Part shown: positions 32,802 through 40,838 of the stretch, piece by piece
Numbering within the stretch: the first letter of the stretch is position 1
How the letters are laid out: each line of letters opens with the position of its first letter
Assembly: GCA_041859375.1 (NCBI GenBank)
Contig: JBHEKP010000008.1
Coordinates: 1 to 40,881 of the forward strand
Direction: 5' to 3'
DNA: 40,881 bases
DNA from: JBHEKP01 sp041859375
GTDB taxonomy: Bacteria > Hydrogenedentota > Hydrogenedentia > Hydrogenedentales > CAITNO01
Position numbers and translations under genes: made by a program
Notes under the pieces: generated by a model
The model's database searches: none
What the model saw: the letters and a program-made list of their open reading frames with translations, nothing else
What the model was told of the DNA's origin: nothing

Positions 32802-35102
32802 TCAGCGGCGGTCACGCCCGCCGCGATCACCGCCGCGCCCGCGGTCACCGCCGCGTCCGCCGCGATCACCGCCGCGTCCGCCGCGGTCGCCGCCGCGCCC
32901 GCCGCGGTCGCCGCCCCGGTCCTCGCGCCGTCCGCCGCCGTCGCCGCGCGGCGCCACTTCGGACGGATCAACGCGGCCCAGCTCGACGTCGGCCTGGACC
33001 TTGGACAGGTTCACACGGCCCATCTTGTCAATTTCGATGACCTTGATGTCCACCTCGTCGCCGACGTTGACCACGTCGGTGACCTCGTTGACCCGGCCGG
33101 GGGCCAGCTCGGAGATGTGGATGAGGCCCTCCTTGTTGCCCACGACGGAGCAGAAGGCGCCGAAATTCATGATGCGCGTGATGGTGCCGTGGTAGATCCG
33201 GCCGACCTCGACGTCGGCGACGATCTCGCGGATCATCGCGATGGCCGCCTCGGCGTCCTCCTGGTTGACCGCGGCGACATTGACGCTGCCGTCGTCCTCG
33301 ATCTCGATCTCGGCGCCGGTGGCGCTCTGGATCTCGCGGATCACCTTTCCGCCCGGTCCAATCACCTCGCGGATCTTGTCCGGATCGATCTTGATGGTGT
33401 AGATGCGCGGCGCGTAGGGGGAGATGTCCGGGCGGGACTGCGCCAGCACCGCGTTCATCTTGCCCAGGATGTGGTCGCGGCCCGCGCGGGCCTGGCCCAG
33501 CGCCCTGCTCATCACATCGCGGGAAAGGCCCTTCACCTTCGTGTCCATCTGGAAGGCGGTGATGCCGTTCGCCGTGCCGCAGACCTTGAAGTCCATGTCA
33601 CCGAGGTGATCCTCGTCGCCAAGGATGTCGGAAAGGATGCGAACCTCGTCGCCCTCCTTGATCAGGCCCATCGCGATGCCCGCCACCGGCGACTTGAGCG
33701 GAATGCCCGCGTCCATCATGCTCAGCGAGCCGCCGCACACCGTCGCCATCGAGCTGGACCCGTTGCTCTCGGTCACCTCGGAGACGAGGCGCACCGTGTA
33801 CGGGAAGTTGGGATAGTCCTCGCTGTCCTTGGCGGAGTCGTCAAGGAAGATCATCATGGGCTCGAGCGCGCGCTCCGCGAGCTTGCCGTGGCCCACCTCG
33901 CGGCGGCCGGGGCCGGTGATGCGGCGCACCTCGCCCACGGACCAGGGCGGGAAGTTGTAGTGCAGGAAGAACCTGCGGAATTCGTCCCCGGTCAGCTCGT
34001 CCAGCCGCATCTCGTCCCGGCTGGTGCCCAGGGTCGCCGCGACTATCACCTGGGTCTCGCCGCGGGTGAACAGGGCCGAACCGTGGGCGCGCGGGAGCAC
34101 GCCGACCTCGATGGAGATTTGGCGCACCTCGTCCAGCGCGCGCCCGTCCATGCGGATGTTCGTCTCAACGACGGCCTGGCGCATGATGCTCTTTTTCAGC
34201 GCCGAATAGGCGTCGGCGATCATGGCGGCGCGGGCCTCGTAGAGCTCCGGGCCGTACTTCCCGGCGAGCGACGCCGTCATTTCGGCCTTGAGCGCGTCGA
34301 TGGCCTCGTAGCGGGCCTGCTTCTCCCGGATGGCCTGCGCCTCCCGGATGCGCGCGGCGGCGAAGGCCTCCACGTCGGCCACCACCTCCGCGTCTATCGC
34401 GGGGGCGGCGAATTCCATCTTGGGCTGGCCGCACCGGGCGCGCAGCGCCTCGATGCCCGCCACAATCTTTTTGATCTCGCCGTGGGCGAACTCAAGCGCC
34501 TCGACCATGAAATCCTCGGACACCTCCTTCGCCTGCCCCTCCACCATGCAGAGGGCGTCCGCCGTGCCCGCCACGATGATGTCCAGCGCGCTTTCGCCCA
34601 TCCGGTCCATCGCCGGGTTCGCCGTGAGCACGCCGTCAATGCAACCCACGCGCACCGCGCCAATCGGCTCGGAGAGGGGTATCTTGGAGATGTGCAGCGC
34701 CGCCGACGCGGCATTGATGGAAAGCACGTCGGGGTTGTGGATGTTGTCGGCCGAGAGCACCGTCTGGCAGACGAGCGTCTCGTTGGTGAAGCCCTTGGCG
34801 AACAACGGCCGCAGGGGGCGGTCCGTCAGGCGGCACACAAGGATTTCGCGCTCCGACGGGCGCGACTCGCGGCGGAAGAAATTGCCCGGAATCTGGCCCA
34901 CCGAGTAAAACTTCTCGCGGTAGTCCACGGTGAGCGGGAAAAAGTCCTGCCCGGGCTTGGATTCGGGCGCGGTGACCACGGCGGAGAGCACCATGGTCTC
35001 ACCCGCCCGGCAGATGACGGCGCCGTGCGCCTGTTTTGCGATGCGGCCGGTCTCAAACTCGATTTCCTCGGTTCCGACCGCTACGGAGAGACGTTCTACC
35101 AT
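32802..35102 (-). CDS. pnp: Polyribonucleotide nucleotidyltransferase (PNPase)
   Basis: A 766-residue phosphorolytic 3'-5' exoribonuclease. Two RNase PH domains flank an all-alpha domain: FFRRESRPSEREILVCRLTDRPLRP in the first and GPGRREVGHGKLAERAL with DILGDEDHLGDMDF in the second. The KH domain has IGPGGKVIREI, and an S1 domain follows (VGRIYHGTITRIMNFGAF). The last 45 or so residues are an Arg-Gly-Asp-rich tail (RGGDRGG units), which is unusual. ATG 35102 matches the conserved N-terminus and has AAGGAG 11 bases upstream. The frame stays open to 35342, but that extension is unconserved leader. Confidence 0.97.
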   Translation of the reverse strand: MVERLSVAVGTEEIEFETGRIAKQAHGAVICRAGETMVLSAVVTAPESKPGQDFFPLTVDYREKFYSVGQIPGNFFRRESRPSEREILVCRLTDRPLRPLFAKGFTNETLVCQTVLSADNIHNPDVLSINAASAALHISKIPLSEPIGAVRVGCIDGVLTANPAMDRMGESALDIIVAGTADALCMVEGQAKEVSEDFMVEALEFAHGEIKKIVAGIEALRARCGQPKMEFAAPAIDAEVVADVEAFAAARIREAQAIREKQARYEAIDALKAEMTASLAGKYGPELYEARAAMIADAYSALKKSIMRQAVVETNIRMDGRALDEVRQISIEVGVLPRAHGSALFTRGETQVIVAATLGTSRDEMRLDELTGDEFRRFFLHYNFPPWSVGEVRRITGPGRREVGHGKLAERALEPMMIFLDDSAKDSEDYPNFPYTVRLVSEVTESNGSSSMATVCGGSLSMMDAGIPLKSPVAGIAMGLIKEGDEVRILSDILGDEDHLGDMDFKVCGTANGITAFQMDTKVKGLSRDVMSRALGQARAGRDHILGKMNAVLAQSRPDISPYAPRIYTIKIDPDKIREVIGPGGKVIREIQSATGAEIEIEDDGSVNVAAVNQEDAEAAIAMIREIVADVEVGRIYHGTITRIMNFGAFCSVVGNKEGLIHISELAPGRVNEVTDVVNVGDEVDIKVIEIDKMGRVNLSKVQADVELGRVDPSEVAPRGDGGGRREDRGGDRGGRGGDRGGRGGDRGGRGGDRGRGGDRGGRDRR
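32805..32925. repeat. 21-bp degenerate tandem repeat encoding RGG tail of PNPase
   Basis: The 3' end of pnp consists of about five degenerate 21-bp units encoding RGGDRGG, one of them shortened to RGGDRG. Third positions vary while the peptide is kept, so selection on the protein is likely. Confidence 0.75.
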
Positions 35103-35112
35103 TGTTTCTTTT

Positions 35113-35131
35113 GCTCCTTGCGCGCAGGAAC
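35113..35131 (-). promoter_or_regulatory. Leader hairpin that can mask the pnp ribosome site
   Basis: On the minus strand GTTCCT and AGGAGC can pair (six pairs, one U-G) around the loop GCGCGCA. The AGGAG Shine-Dalgarno of pnp (35114-35118) lies in the stem. Upstream is a purine-rich tract at about 35163-35211. It suggests translational control, as PNPase is autoregulated in E. coli, but by a different structure. Confidence 0.4.
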
Positions 35132-35331
35132 GCCTCCCACTGACTTCGGAATGCGTGTTTTTTTCATGCGCTTTCTCTTCTGTTCTGCTCTTCTTTCCTC
35201 TTCTTCTTCCCGGGGCGCACATGCGCCGGGGGCGGGGCGGCCGCGCCCGATCACGGACGCGGCGGCGTGGACGGCCAAGCGGGCCTCGCACTTCTTCAAA
35301 TGTTCCGGGGCCGCCGGGGGCCGGGCGCGCG

Positions 35332-35371
35332 GGTAAAAGCAAGTCCGGGGTGGCTGTGTGTCCGCCCCGGA
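35332..35371 (-). terminator. Terminator after rpsO
   Basis: TCCGGGGTGG (35344-35353) and CCGCCCCGGA (35362-35371) form a 10-bp stem with an 8-base loop and one imperfect pair on the minus strand. CTTGCTTTTA follows. It starts 8 bases past the rpsO stop and separates rpsO from the pnp leader. Confidence 0.65.
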
Positions 35372-35379
35372 ACCCGTTC

Positions 35380-35649
35380 TTACTTGCGGATGCCCAGCGT
35401 CTTAATCAGCGCGCGGTACCGCTCAATGTCGTTTTTCTTGATGTAGTTGAGCAGGTTGCGGCGCTTGCCCACCAGCTTCAGCAGGCCGCGGCGCCCCGCA
35501 TGGTCCTTGGGGTGCGTCTTGGCGTGCTCCGTGAGGTGGTTCACGCGTTTGGTCAGCAGGGCCACCTGAACCTCCGGCGAACCCGTGTCCGCCTCGTTCT
35601 TGCCGTGCTCCTTGATGACCTCCAGTTTGGCTTCCTTCGTCATTGACAT
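35380..35649 (-). CDS. rpsO: 30S ribosomal protein S15
   Basis: An 89-residue small-subunit protein that binds 16S rRNA early in assembly of the platform. The sequence is a full match to the family: DTGSPEVQVALLTKRVNHLTEH, HAGRRGLLKLVGKRRNLL and YIKKNDIERYRALIKTLGIRK. Length is the standard 89. ATG 35649 has AAAGGTG about 8 bases upstream; an internal ATG at 35643 would remove two residues. It lies between pgk and pnp; rpsO-pnp adjacency is widely conserved. Confidence 0.98.
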   Translation of the reverse strand: MSMTKEAKLEVIKEHGKNEADTGSPEVQVALLTKRVNHLTEHAKTHPKDHAGRRGLLKLVGKRRNLLNYIKKNDIERYRALIKTLGIRK

Positions 35650-35736
35650 GTCTTCACACCTTTCGTTGTTGTCCGCCCGTGCCCAGTCCGCCGCAGGTGC
35701 CGCGCGCGGCCGGGCGCGGGTAAGTTGGGGGCGGGA

Positions 35737-36972
35737 TCAGCCGCCGCAGCAGCAGCAGCCGCAGCCGCCCGGTTTGTCCGTGAGGGCCGCAAGGCCCGGA
35801 AGCACCTTGCCCTCGAGCATTTCGAGGGAGGCGCCGCCGCCGGTGGACACGTGCGACATTTTGCCGGCCAGTCCGAACTGGACGACCGCCGCCGCGGTGT
35901 CGCCGCCGCCGATGATGGTGGTCGCGGAGGCCGCGGCCATCGCGTCGGCGAGGGCGCGCGTGCCCTTCGCGAATTTCTCCATCTCAAACACGCCCACGGG
36001 GCCGTTCCAGACGACCATCGCGGAATTGTTGATCTCGTTGACGAACAGGTCAATCGTCGCCGGGCCGATGTCAAGCCCCTCCCAGTCGGCGGGAATGGCG
36101 TCGGCCTTGACGACCTGCGTGTTCGCGTCGTTCGAGAAGGCGTCGGCCACGGTGAAATCCAGCGGCAGCAGCAGCTTCACGCCCTGCTTCGCGGCCTTCT
36201 CCATGGCGCTGCGCGCCACCTCGATGCCGTCCTTGTCCAGCAGCGACTTGCCGATTTCCATGCCCTTCGCCTTCATGAAGGTGTAGGCCATGCCGCCGCC
36301 GATGATCAGCGTGTCCACCAGGTTCAGCAGGTTGTCGATCACCTGGATCTTGTCGGACACCTTGGCGCCGCCGAGAATCGCCGCCAGCGGGCGGTCCGGG
36401 CTGTTCAGCACCCGGCCGAAGTAGTCCATCTCCTTCTCCACGAGGAACCCCGCCGCGCTCTGCGCGACATAATGGGCCACGCCCTCCGTGGAGGAGTGCG
36501 CGCGGTGGACGGTGCCGAAGGCGTCCGAAACGTACACGTCGCCGAGCTTCGCGAGCTGCTGCGACAGTTCCGGATCGTTCTTCTCCTCGCCGGCGTGGAA
36601 GCGCGTGTTCTCCAGCAGCACGATGTCGCCGGGCTGCATGGCGGCCACGGCGGCCTCCACTTCGGGCCCCACCACCTGGTCCACCTTCGTCACGTTGCCG
36701 CCGATGAGCCCGCGCAGGTGATCCGCGACGGGGTCCATCCTCAGCAGGGCCAGCTTTGCCGGATCGTCCTTGACCTTTTTAGGGCGGCCAAGGTGCGACA
36801 TGAGGACCAGTTTGCCGCCGTGCTCGCGGACGTGGTTGATGCTCTTGAGCGCCGCGCGGATGCGCGTGTCGTCGCGCACGGTGCCGTCGGCGTTCTGGGG
36901 CACGTTGAAGTCAACGCGCATCAGCACGGTCTTCCCCTGAATCTCAAGGTCGGTGATGCTCAGTTTTTTCAT
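35737..36972 (-). CDS. pgk: Phosphoglycerate kinase with Cys-rich C-terminal tail
   Basis: A 411-residue glycolytic enzyme transferring phosphate from 1,3-bisphosphoglycerate to ADP. The family motifs are present: MRVDFNVPQNADG, SHLGRPK, LLENTRFHAGEEKND, SDAFGTVHRAHSS, AILGGAKVSDKI, WNGPVGVFE and the final GGGDTAAAV and STGGGASLEMLEG. After the normal end (GLAALTDK) an extra tail reads PGGCGCCCCGG, with Cys404 and Cys406-409. This tail is unusual for the family and may bind metal or form disulfides. The stop and frame are clear. GAGG lies 9 bases before ATG 36972. It follows gap, separated by a strong hairpin. Confidence 0.97.
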   Translation of the reverse strand: MKKLSITDLEIQGKTVLMRVDFNVPQNADGTVRDDTRIRAALKSINHVREHGGKLVLMSHLGRPKKVKDDPAKLALLRMDPVADHLRGLIGGNVTKVDQVVGPEVEAAVAAMQPGDIVLLENTRFHAGEEKNDPELSQQLAKLGDVYVSDAFGTVHRAHSSTEGVAHYVAQSAAGFLVEKEMDYFGRVLNSPDRPLAAILGGAKVSDKIQVIDNLLNLVDTLIIGGGMAYTFMKAKGMEIGKSLLDKDGIEVARSAMEKAAKQGVKLLLPLDFTVADAFSNDANTQVVKADAIPADWEGLDIGPATIDLFVNEINNSAMVVWNGPVGVFEMEKFAKGTRALADAMAAASATTIIGGGDTAAAVVQFGLAGKMSHVSTGGGASLEMLEGKVLPGLAALTDKPGGCGCCCCGG

Positions 36973-37002
36973 GGCATAAATCCTCGTGCGGACTTTTGTG
37001 AA

Positions 37003-37032
37003 CGGGGGCCGCGCCGCCCGGCGCGGCCCCCG
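37003..37032 (-). terminator. Strong hairpin between gap and pgk
   Basis: CGGGGGCCGCGCC (37003-37015) and GGCGCGGCCCCCG (37020-37032) are a perfect 13-bp stem with a 4-base loop. No T-run follows (TTCACAAAAG on the minus strand). It may be a partial terminator, or an RNA end stabiliser that sets the ratio of gap to pgk message. Confidence 0.6.
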
Positions 37033-37053
37033 GATACTTCAAACAGGGCCGGA

Positions 37054-38058
37054 TTACAGGCCGACGGACATCTTCTCGAACAGGGACACGCAGCGGTTGG
37101 AGTAGCCGAACTCGTTGTCGTACCAGGACACGACCTTGGCGAAGTTGCCGTCCATGACCATGGTGAGCAGGCTGTCGAACACGCTGGAGTGCGGGTTGCA
37201 GATCACGTCGCAGGACACGATCGGGTCGGTGCAGTACTGCAGGATGCCCTTCAGCGGGCCTTCGGCCGCGGCCTTGACCGCCGCGTTGATGTCGTCCTTC
37301 GTCACGTTCTTCTCAAGCTCGACCGACAGGTCAACCACGGAGGCGTCGATGACCGGCACGCGCATCGCGAAGCCGTCCAGCTTGCCGGCCAGCGCGGGGA
37401 GCACCTTGCCCACGGCGCGCGCGGCGCCGGTGGTGGTGGGGATGATCGCGTTGGCGGCGGCGCGGCCGCGGCGCAGGTCCTTGTGCGGCATGTCCAGCAC
37501 CATCTGGTCGTTGGTGTAGGCGTGGATGGTGTTCATCAGGCCGCGCTTGATGCCGAAGTTCTCGTGGAGAACCTTGGCGACCGGGGCCAGGCAGTTCGTG
37601 GTGCAGGAGGCGTTGGAGACGATCTTGTCCTCGGCCTTCAGGGTTTCGCAGTTCACGCCGACCACGATGATCGCGTCAATCGCGTCCTTCGGCGGGACGG
37701 AAAGGAGCACCTTCTTGGCGCCGCCGTCCAGGTGGAGGGTGCAGTCCGCCTTCGAGGAGAAGCGGCCGGTGGACTCAAGCACCATGTCGACGCCCTTGGC
37801 GCCCCAGCCGATCTCGGCCGGGTTCTTGATCGCGGAAATCTTGACTTCCTTGCCGTTCACGACAATCGCGTCCTCGGTGTGGGACACTTCGGCGTTGTAC
37901 ACGCCGAACACGCTGTCGTACTTCAGCAGGTGGGCAAGCGTCTTGGGGTCGGTCAGGTCGTTGATGGCAACCACCTCAAAATTGGGGTTCGCCATGAGCA
38001 GCTTGAAAACGTTGCGTCCGATGCGTCCAAAACCATTGATTCCGATCTTTGTTGCCAT
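37054..38058 (-). CDS. gap: Glyceraldehyde-3-phosphate dehydrogenase, type I
   Basis: A 334-residue NAD-linked glycolytic enzyme. The Rossmann start is INGFGRIGRN. VVAINDLTD carries the Asp that favours NAD over NADP. The active-site SNASCTTNCLAP holds the catalytic Cys near residue 153, and HAYTNDQ has the catalytic His. WYDNEFGYSNR closes the protein. Length is normal. AAAGGAG lies 8 bases before ATG 38058. It begins the gap-pgk-rpsO run, and its promoter lies about 280 bases upstream, giving an unusually long leader. Confidence 0.98.
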   Translation of the reverse strand: MATKIGINGFGRIGRNVFKLLMANPNFEVVAINDLTDPKTLAHLLKYDSVFGVYNAEVSHTEDAIVVNGKEVKISAIKNPAEIGWGAKGVDMVLESTGRFSSKADCTLHLDGGAKKVLLSVPPKDAIDAIIVVGVNCETLKAEDKIVSNASCTTNCLAPVAKVLHENFGIKRGLMNTIHAYTNDQMVLDMPHKDLRRGRAAANAIIPTTTGAARAVGKVLPALAGKLDGFAMRVPVIDASVVDLSVELEKNVTKDDINAAVKAAAEGPLKGILQYCTDPIVSCDVICNPHSSVFDSLLTMVMDGNFAKVVSWYDNEFGYSNRCVSLFEKMSVGL

Positions 38059-38343
38059 TGTGCAACTCCTTTCATTGGGTGTGGTTGACTAACCGTATTC
38101 CTTGGAACTTCGCAGAAAATCAGGATGGTCCTTTTCGCGCGGACGCGCCGCATTCAACGGAACAGCCTGGGATTCGCCGGTTGCGCAGGATGACGCCCCT
38201 GTGCGGAGGGCCTTCTTCCCGGGGGGAAGTCCGCCCGTGCCTGTCGGGCGCGCAGTGTGGGGATGTCCAACCTTGGTTTGGGAGCCGTCCACTCCCCCCC
38301 GGCACGCTTCGCGGGGTGCCTCTTGCGCTTTACAATCGGCAGA
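38059..38343 (-). other. Long untranslated leader of gap
   Basis: From the predicted start near 38337 to the gap ATG there are about 280 bases with no supported reading frame. Local pairing is possible at GGCA-CCC-CGC-GAA-GCG-TGCC (about 38305-38325) and CTTCCC/GGGAAG (about 38215-38230). I cannot match it to a known riboswitch. The whole gene-free gap runs to 38402. Confidence 0.45.
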
Positions 38344-38373
38344 ATGATGCCATACCGCCCCAATCCATGTCAA
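38344..38373 (-). promoter_or_regulatory. Promoter of gap
   Basis: Minus strand has a perfect TTGACA (38368-38373) and CATCAT (38344-38349) at 18 bases. It starts 30 bases past the stop of the glycosyltransferase gene and points at gap. Confidence 0.6.
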
Positions 38374-38402
38374 GTTGTTACCGTTACGCAACATACGACG
38401 GA

Positions 38403-40763
38403 TTAGGGCAGGGGAACGGGCACAAATCCGGTGACACCGCTTTTTCCCGCGGCGGCAATCAGCAGTTTGGGGGCCGGACCCGGCGGCAGCGCCTGGCGGA
38501 TAAGCTGGTATTCCCCCGCCCGCCACGTGCCCGTGGGCGGCACAGGCCCCACCTGCCATTCCACATATCCCGCATCCCGCGCTTGTTCAGGGCGGGATTC
38601 CGGGGAAATCGCACTGTAGTCGCCCCTGATGATAAACGTGAAATCCTGTCCGGGGTCCTGGGCCACATTGAAAATTATCAATGCTTCCGGGGAATCCGGA
38701 TTTCCAATAATTTCAGGCAATACCATCGAAAGACCGGTGCCCGGAAGGGGCTGGCCCGTTCCCGCCGCAAGAAGCAACCGCCCAAGGCGGTCCTGCGCCG
38801 TCTGCGCCGCCCGCCCGTCCGCAAAAGCATTGGCCTCGCCCATGGCCGCAAAAAGCCGCGCGGCGGGCAGTTCCGCAACGGCCTCCACCGTGATGGCGGC
38901 GGTCCCGGCGGCGGCAAGACCCTTCGGCGTGGCATAGAGCAGAAACTTCTGCGCCGCAATCGTGGCGCGGCGCGGTTCCGCGAATTCGTCCATCAGCAGG
39001 CAGCCCCTGCCGTCAAACCAGGCCCGCCAGGCCGGTTCCAGCGCAGCCTGCGCGGATTCAACCGCGCAAACCACATAATCCAGGTCCCCCAGAAAGCCCT
39101 CCAGTTCCTCCGGCGCGGCGCGGTGCGCCGCCAGTATGAGCCGGCTTTGGGGAAGCGACTCCACCGGGATGGTCCGGTCCCTGTAGGGGTTGGGCTGGCC
39201 GGGCAAATCGCGCCAGTAATGGGCGTCCGTGAAGCCCATGCCCCGCAGGTTGACCACCCCGTAGCGGGCATATTCGCCGGGAACGCGGGCGCGCCCCTTT
39301 TCGGCCTCCCGCATCCTCCCCTGTATCCGCTCCTGGTAGTTTTCCACTGCGGGAACGGGCGCGCCCATCCAGGAATAGGCGAAACCGAAGCTCAGACGGG
39401 GCTGAAAGGCGCACAGCCCGGTCTCGCCGTAATGGTCCAGCATGGCCCCGTCCGCCCGCACCGGCACGCGCAACGCCCCCGGCGGGGCGGCAAAAGTCAG
39501 TCCCGCATGGCAGAGCAGCAGCGCCAGCCCGTAGGGCAGGGCCAGCCACCGCGCCGCGGCGCGCCTGCGCGAGAGCAGGAACCATGCGGCCAGCAGCGCC
39601 CACGGCGCCAGCACAGGCAGCAGGTAGCGCGGTGTGGCGAAACGGAACAGCACCGTGAGCAGCACCCAGGAGCCGATTACCCAGGCGGCGAGCAGGGCGT
39701 GGGGCAGGCTGCGCCGCGCGCGGCGCAGCGCCGCGGCCAGCCCCGCCAGCCCAAGGCACCAAGTCAGCAGAAACACGCCGTTGTTGCACAGCATCACCGG
39801 ATAGCGCTGCCATGGAATTGAAGGATGGATCAGCCGGGACGCTAAGCCCCGTCTGGGGGCGGGTGCGGCCATGGGTTTTACGGCGGGCACCTCCGCCTGT
39901 GCGGGGGCGGGCTTCACCGCCGCCTTGGGCTTCGGCGCAACGCCGCCGGGGAGCAGCGCAAAGGGCGGCTCGAAGGAGGCGCGGTAGCCCAGCCAGTAAC
40001 CAAGGAACGCGTCGCGGTGCCGCAGATGCCACGGCGCGGCCACCGCCAGGCAGACAAGCCCCGCCAGCGCGAGGCAGAGCGCCTTGCGCAGGATCAGTCG
40101 CGGCGCGGAGGGTTCCGCCTCCCCGCCTTCACCGCACCACCAAAGCGCGGCCGCGCAGGCCGGGGCGAAAAGATACACCACCACCACCGTGCGCGAGCAC
40201 AGGGCCAACCCGGTGAACACGCCAAAAGCCAGCGACCAGCGCCAGTCCCGGAAGCCCCGGCTCCGCGCCAGCGCCGCCGCCGCCCACGCCGCCATGGACG
40301 CGGCGGGCACGTCGGTCATGAAATAGCGCGACGACACATACAGCCCCGGCGTCAACCCAGCCAGCGCCATGGCCGCCAGCGCCAACCCCCGGTCCGGGAG
40401 CAGTTGCCGCGCAAGCAGGAAAACCGCCGCAAGCAGGGCGGCGAAAAACAGGGAATTGGCGAAGGTCATCACGTCCGGGCCGTAGCCGAACATGCCCATG
40501 AGCAGCGCGCCCGTGAAATAGAGCAGGGGGGGATGGGCGGGATTGCCCGGCGGCAGCCCCCATGCGGCGGCAACACGCGCGGCAAGCGGCTTTTCCGGGC
40601 TGAGAAACAGTTCCTTGTGCAGCGCCCGCGCCTGCTCCAGGTGCACCTGCTCATCCAGCCAGTAGACATGGTTGTCCGCCGCCAGCCACCAGGCGTTCAC
40701 CGCCAGGTGGGCCAGCACCAGCAACACCGGCAGCGCCGGGATGATGAGCGGGGCCTTGCGCAA
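38403..40763 (-). CDS. Large GT-C (PMT/ArnT-like) membrane glycosyltransferase
   Basis: A 786-residue multi-pass protein. Near the N-terminus YWLDEQVHLEQA (Asp37, Glu38) supplies the acidic pair of the GT39/GT83-type GT-C superfamily; about ten membrane helices follow (LYVSSRYFMTDVPAASMAAW, RFATPRYLLPVLAPWALLAAWFLL). An insertion near 275-315 is Pro/Ala/Lys-rich. The C-terminal 350 residues are soluble and presumably periplasmic. It would transfer a sugar from a polyprenyl phosphate carrier to an unknown acceptor. Translation seems to start at TTG 40763 because GGAAGGA lies 6 bases upstream and a stop precedes with no ATG between. Confidence 0.83.
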   Translation of the reverse strand: MRKAPLIIPALPVLLVLAHLAVNAWWLAADNHVYWLDEQVHLEQARALHKELFLSPEKPLAARVAAAWGLPPGNPAHPPLLYFTGALLMGMFGYGPDVMTFANSLFFAALLAAVFLLARQLLPDRGLALAAMALAGLTPGLYVSSRYFMTDVPAASMAAWAAAALARSRGFRDWRWSLAFGVFTGLALCSRTVVVVYLFAPACAAALWWCGEGGEAEPSAPRLILRKALCLALAGLVCLAVAAPWHLRHRDAFLGYWLGYRASFEPPFALLPGGVAPKPKAAVKPAPAQAEVPAVKPMAAPAPRRGLASRLIHPSIPWQRYPVMLCNNGVFLLTWCLGLAGLAAALRRARRSLPHALLAAWVIGSWVLLTVLFRFATPRYLLPVLAPWALLAAWFLLSRRRAAARWLALPYGLALLLCHAGLTFAAPPGALRVPVRADGAMLDHYGETGLCAFQPRLSFGFAYSWMGAPVPAVENYQERIQGRMREAEKGRARVPGEYARYGVVNLRGMGFTDAHYWRDLPGQPNPYRDRTIPVESLPQSRLILAAHRAAPEELEGFLGDLDYVVCAVESAQAALEPAWRAWFDGRGCLLMDEFAEPRRATIAAQKFLLYATPKGLAAAGTAAITVEAVAELPAARLFAAMGEANAFADGRAAQTAQDRLGRLLLAAGTGQPLPGTGLSMVLPEIIGNPDSPEALIIFNVAQDPGQDFTFIIRGDYSAISPESRPEQARDAGYVEWQVGPVPPTGTWRAGEYQLIRQALPPGPAPKLLIAAAGKSGVTGFVPVPLP

Positions 40764-40809
40764 GGGCGTCCTTCCCGAAATTTTCCCGCCTTCACGGGCG
40801 GGTCATGGC

Positions 40810-40838
40810 ATTGTAGGCCACCGCCCCGCCCAAGGCAA
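40810..40838 (-). promoter_or_regulatory. Promoter of the GT-C glycosyltransferase
   Basis: Minus strand TTGCCT (40833-40838) and TACAAT (40810-40815) are 17 bases apart. The start would be about 40 bases before the TTG codon. A 6-bp hairpin (CCCGCC/GGCGGG) lies in the leader. Confidence 0.65.

Noticed and set aside
32709..35336. 875-codon plus-strand frame opposite pnp
   Set aside because: Antisense shadow of an unmistakable PNPase gene, with no ribosome site or family motif.
35103..35342. N-terminal extension of PNPase
   Set aside because: The frame is open, but the added sequence is unconserved and covers the leader hairpin and rpsO-pnp spacer.
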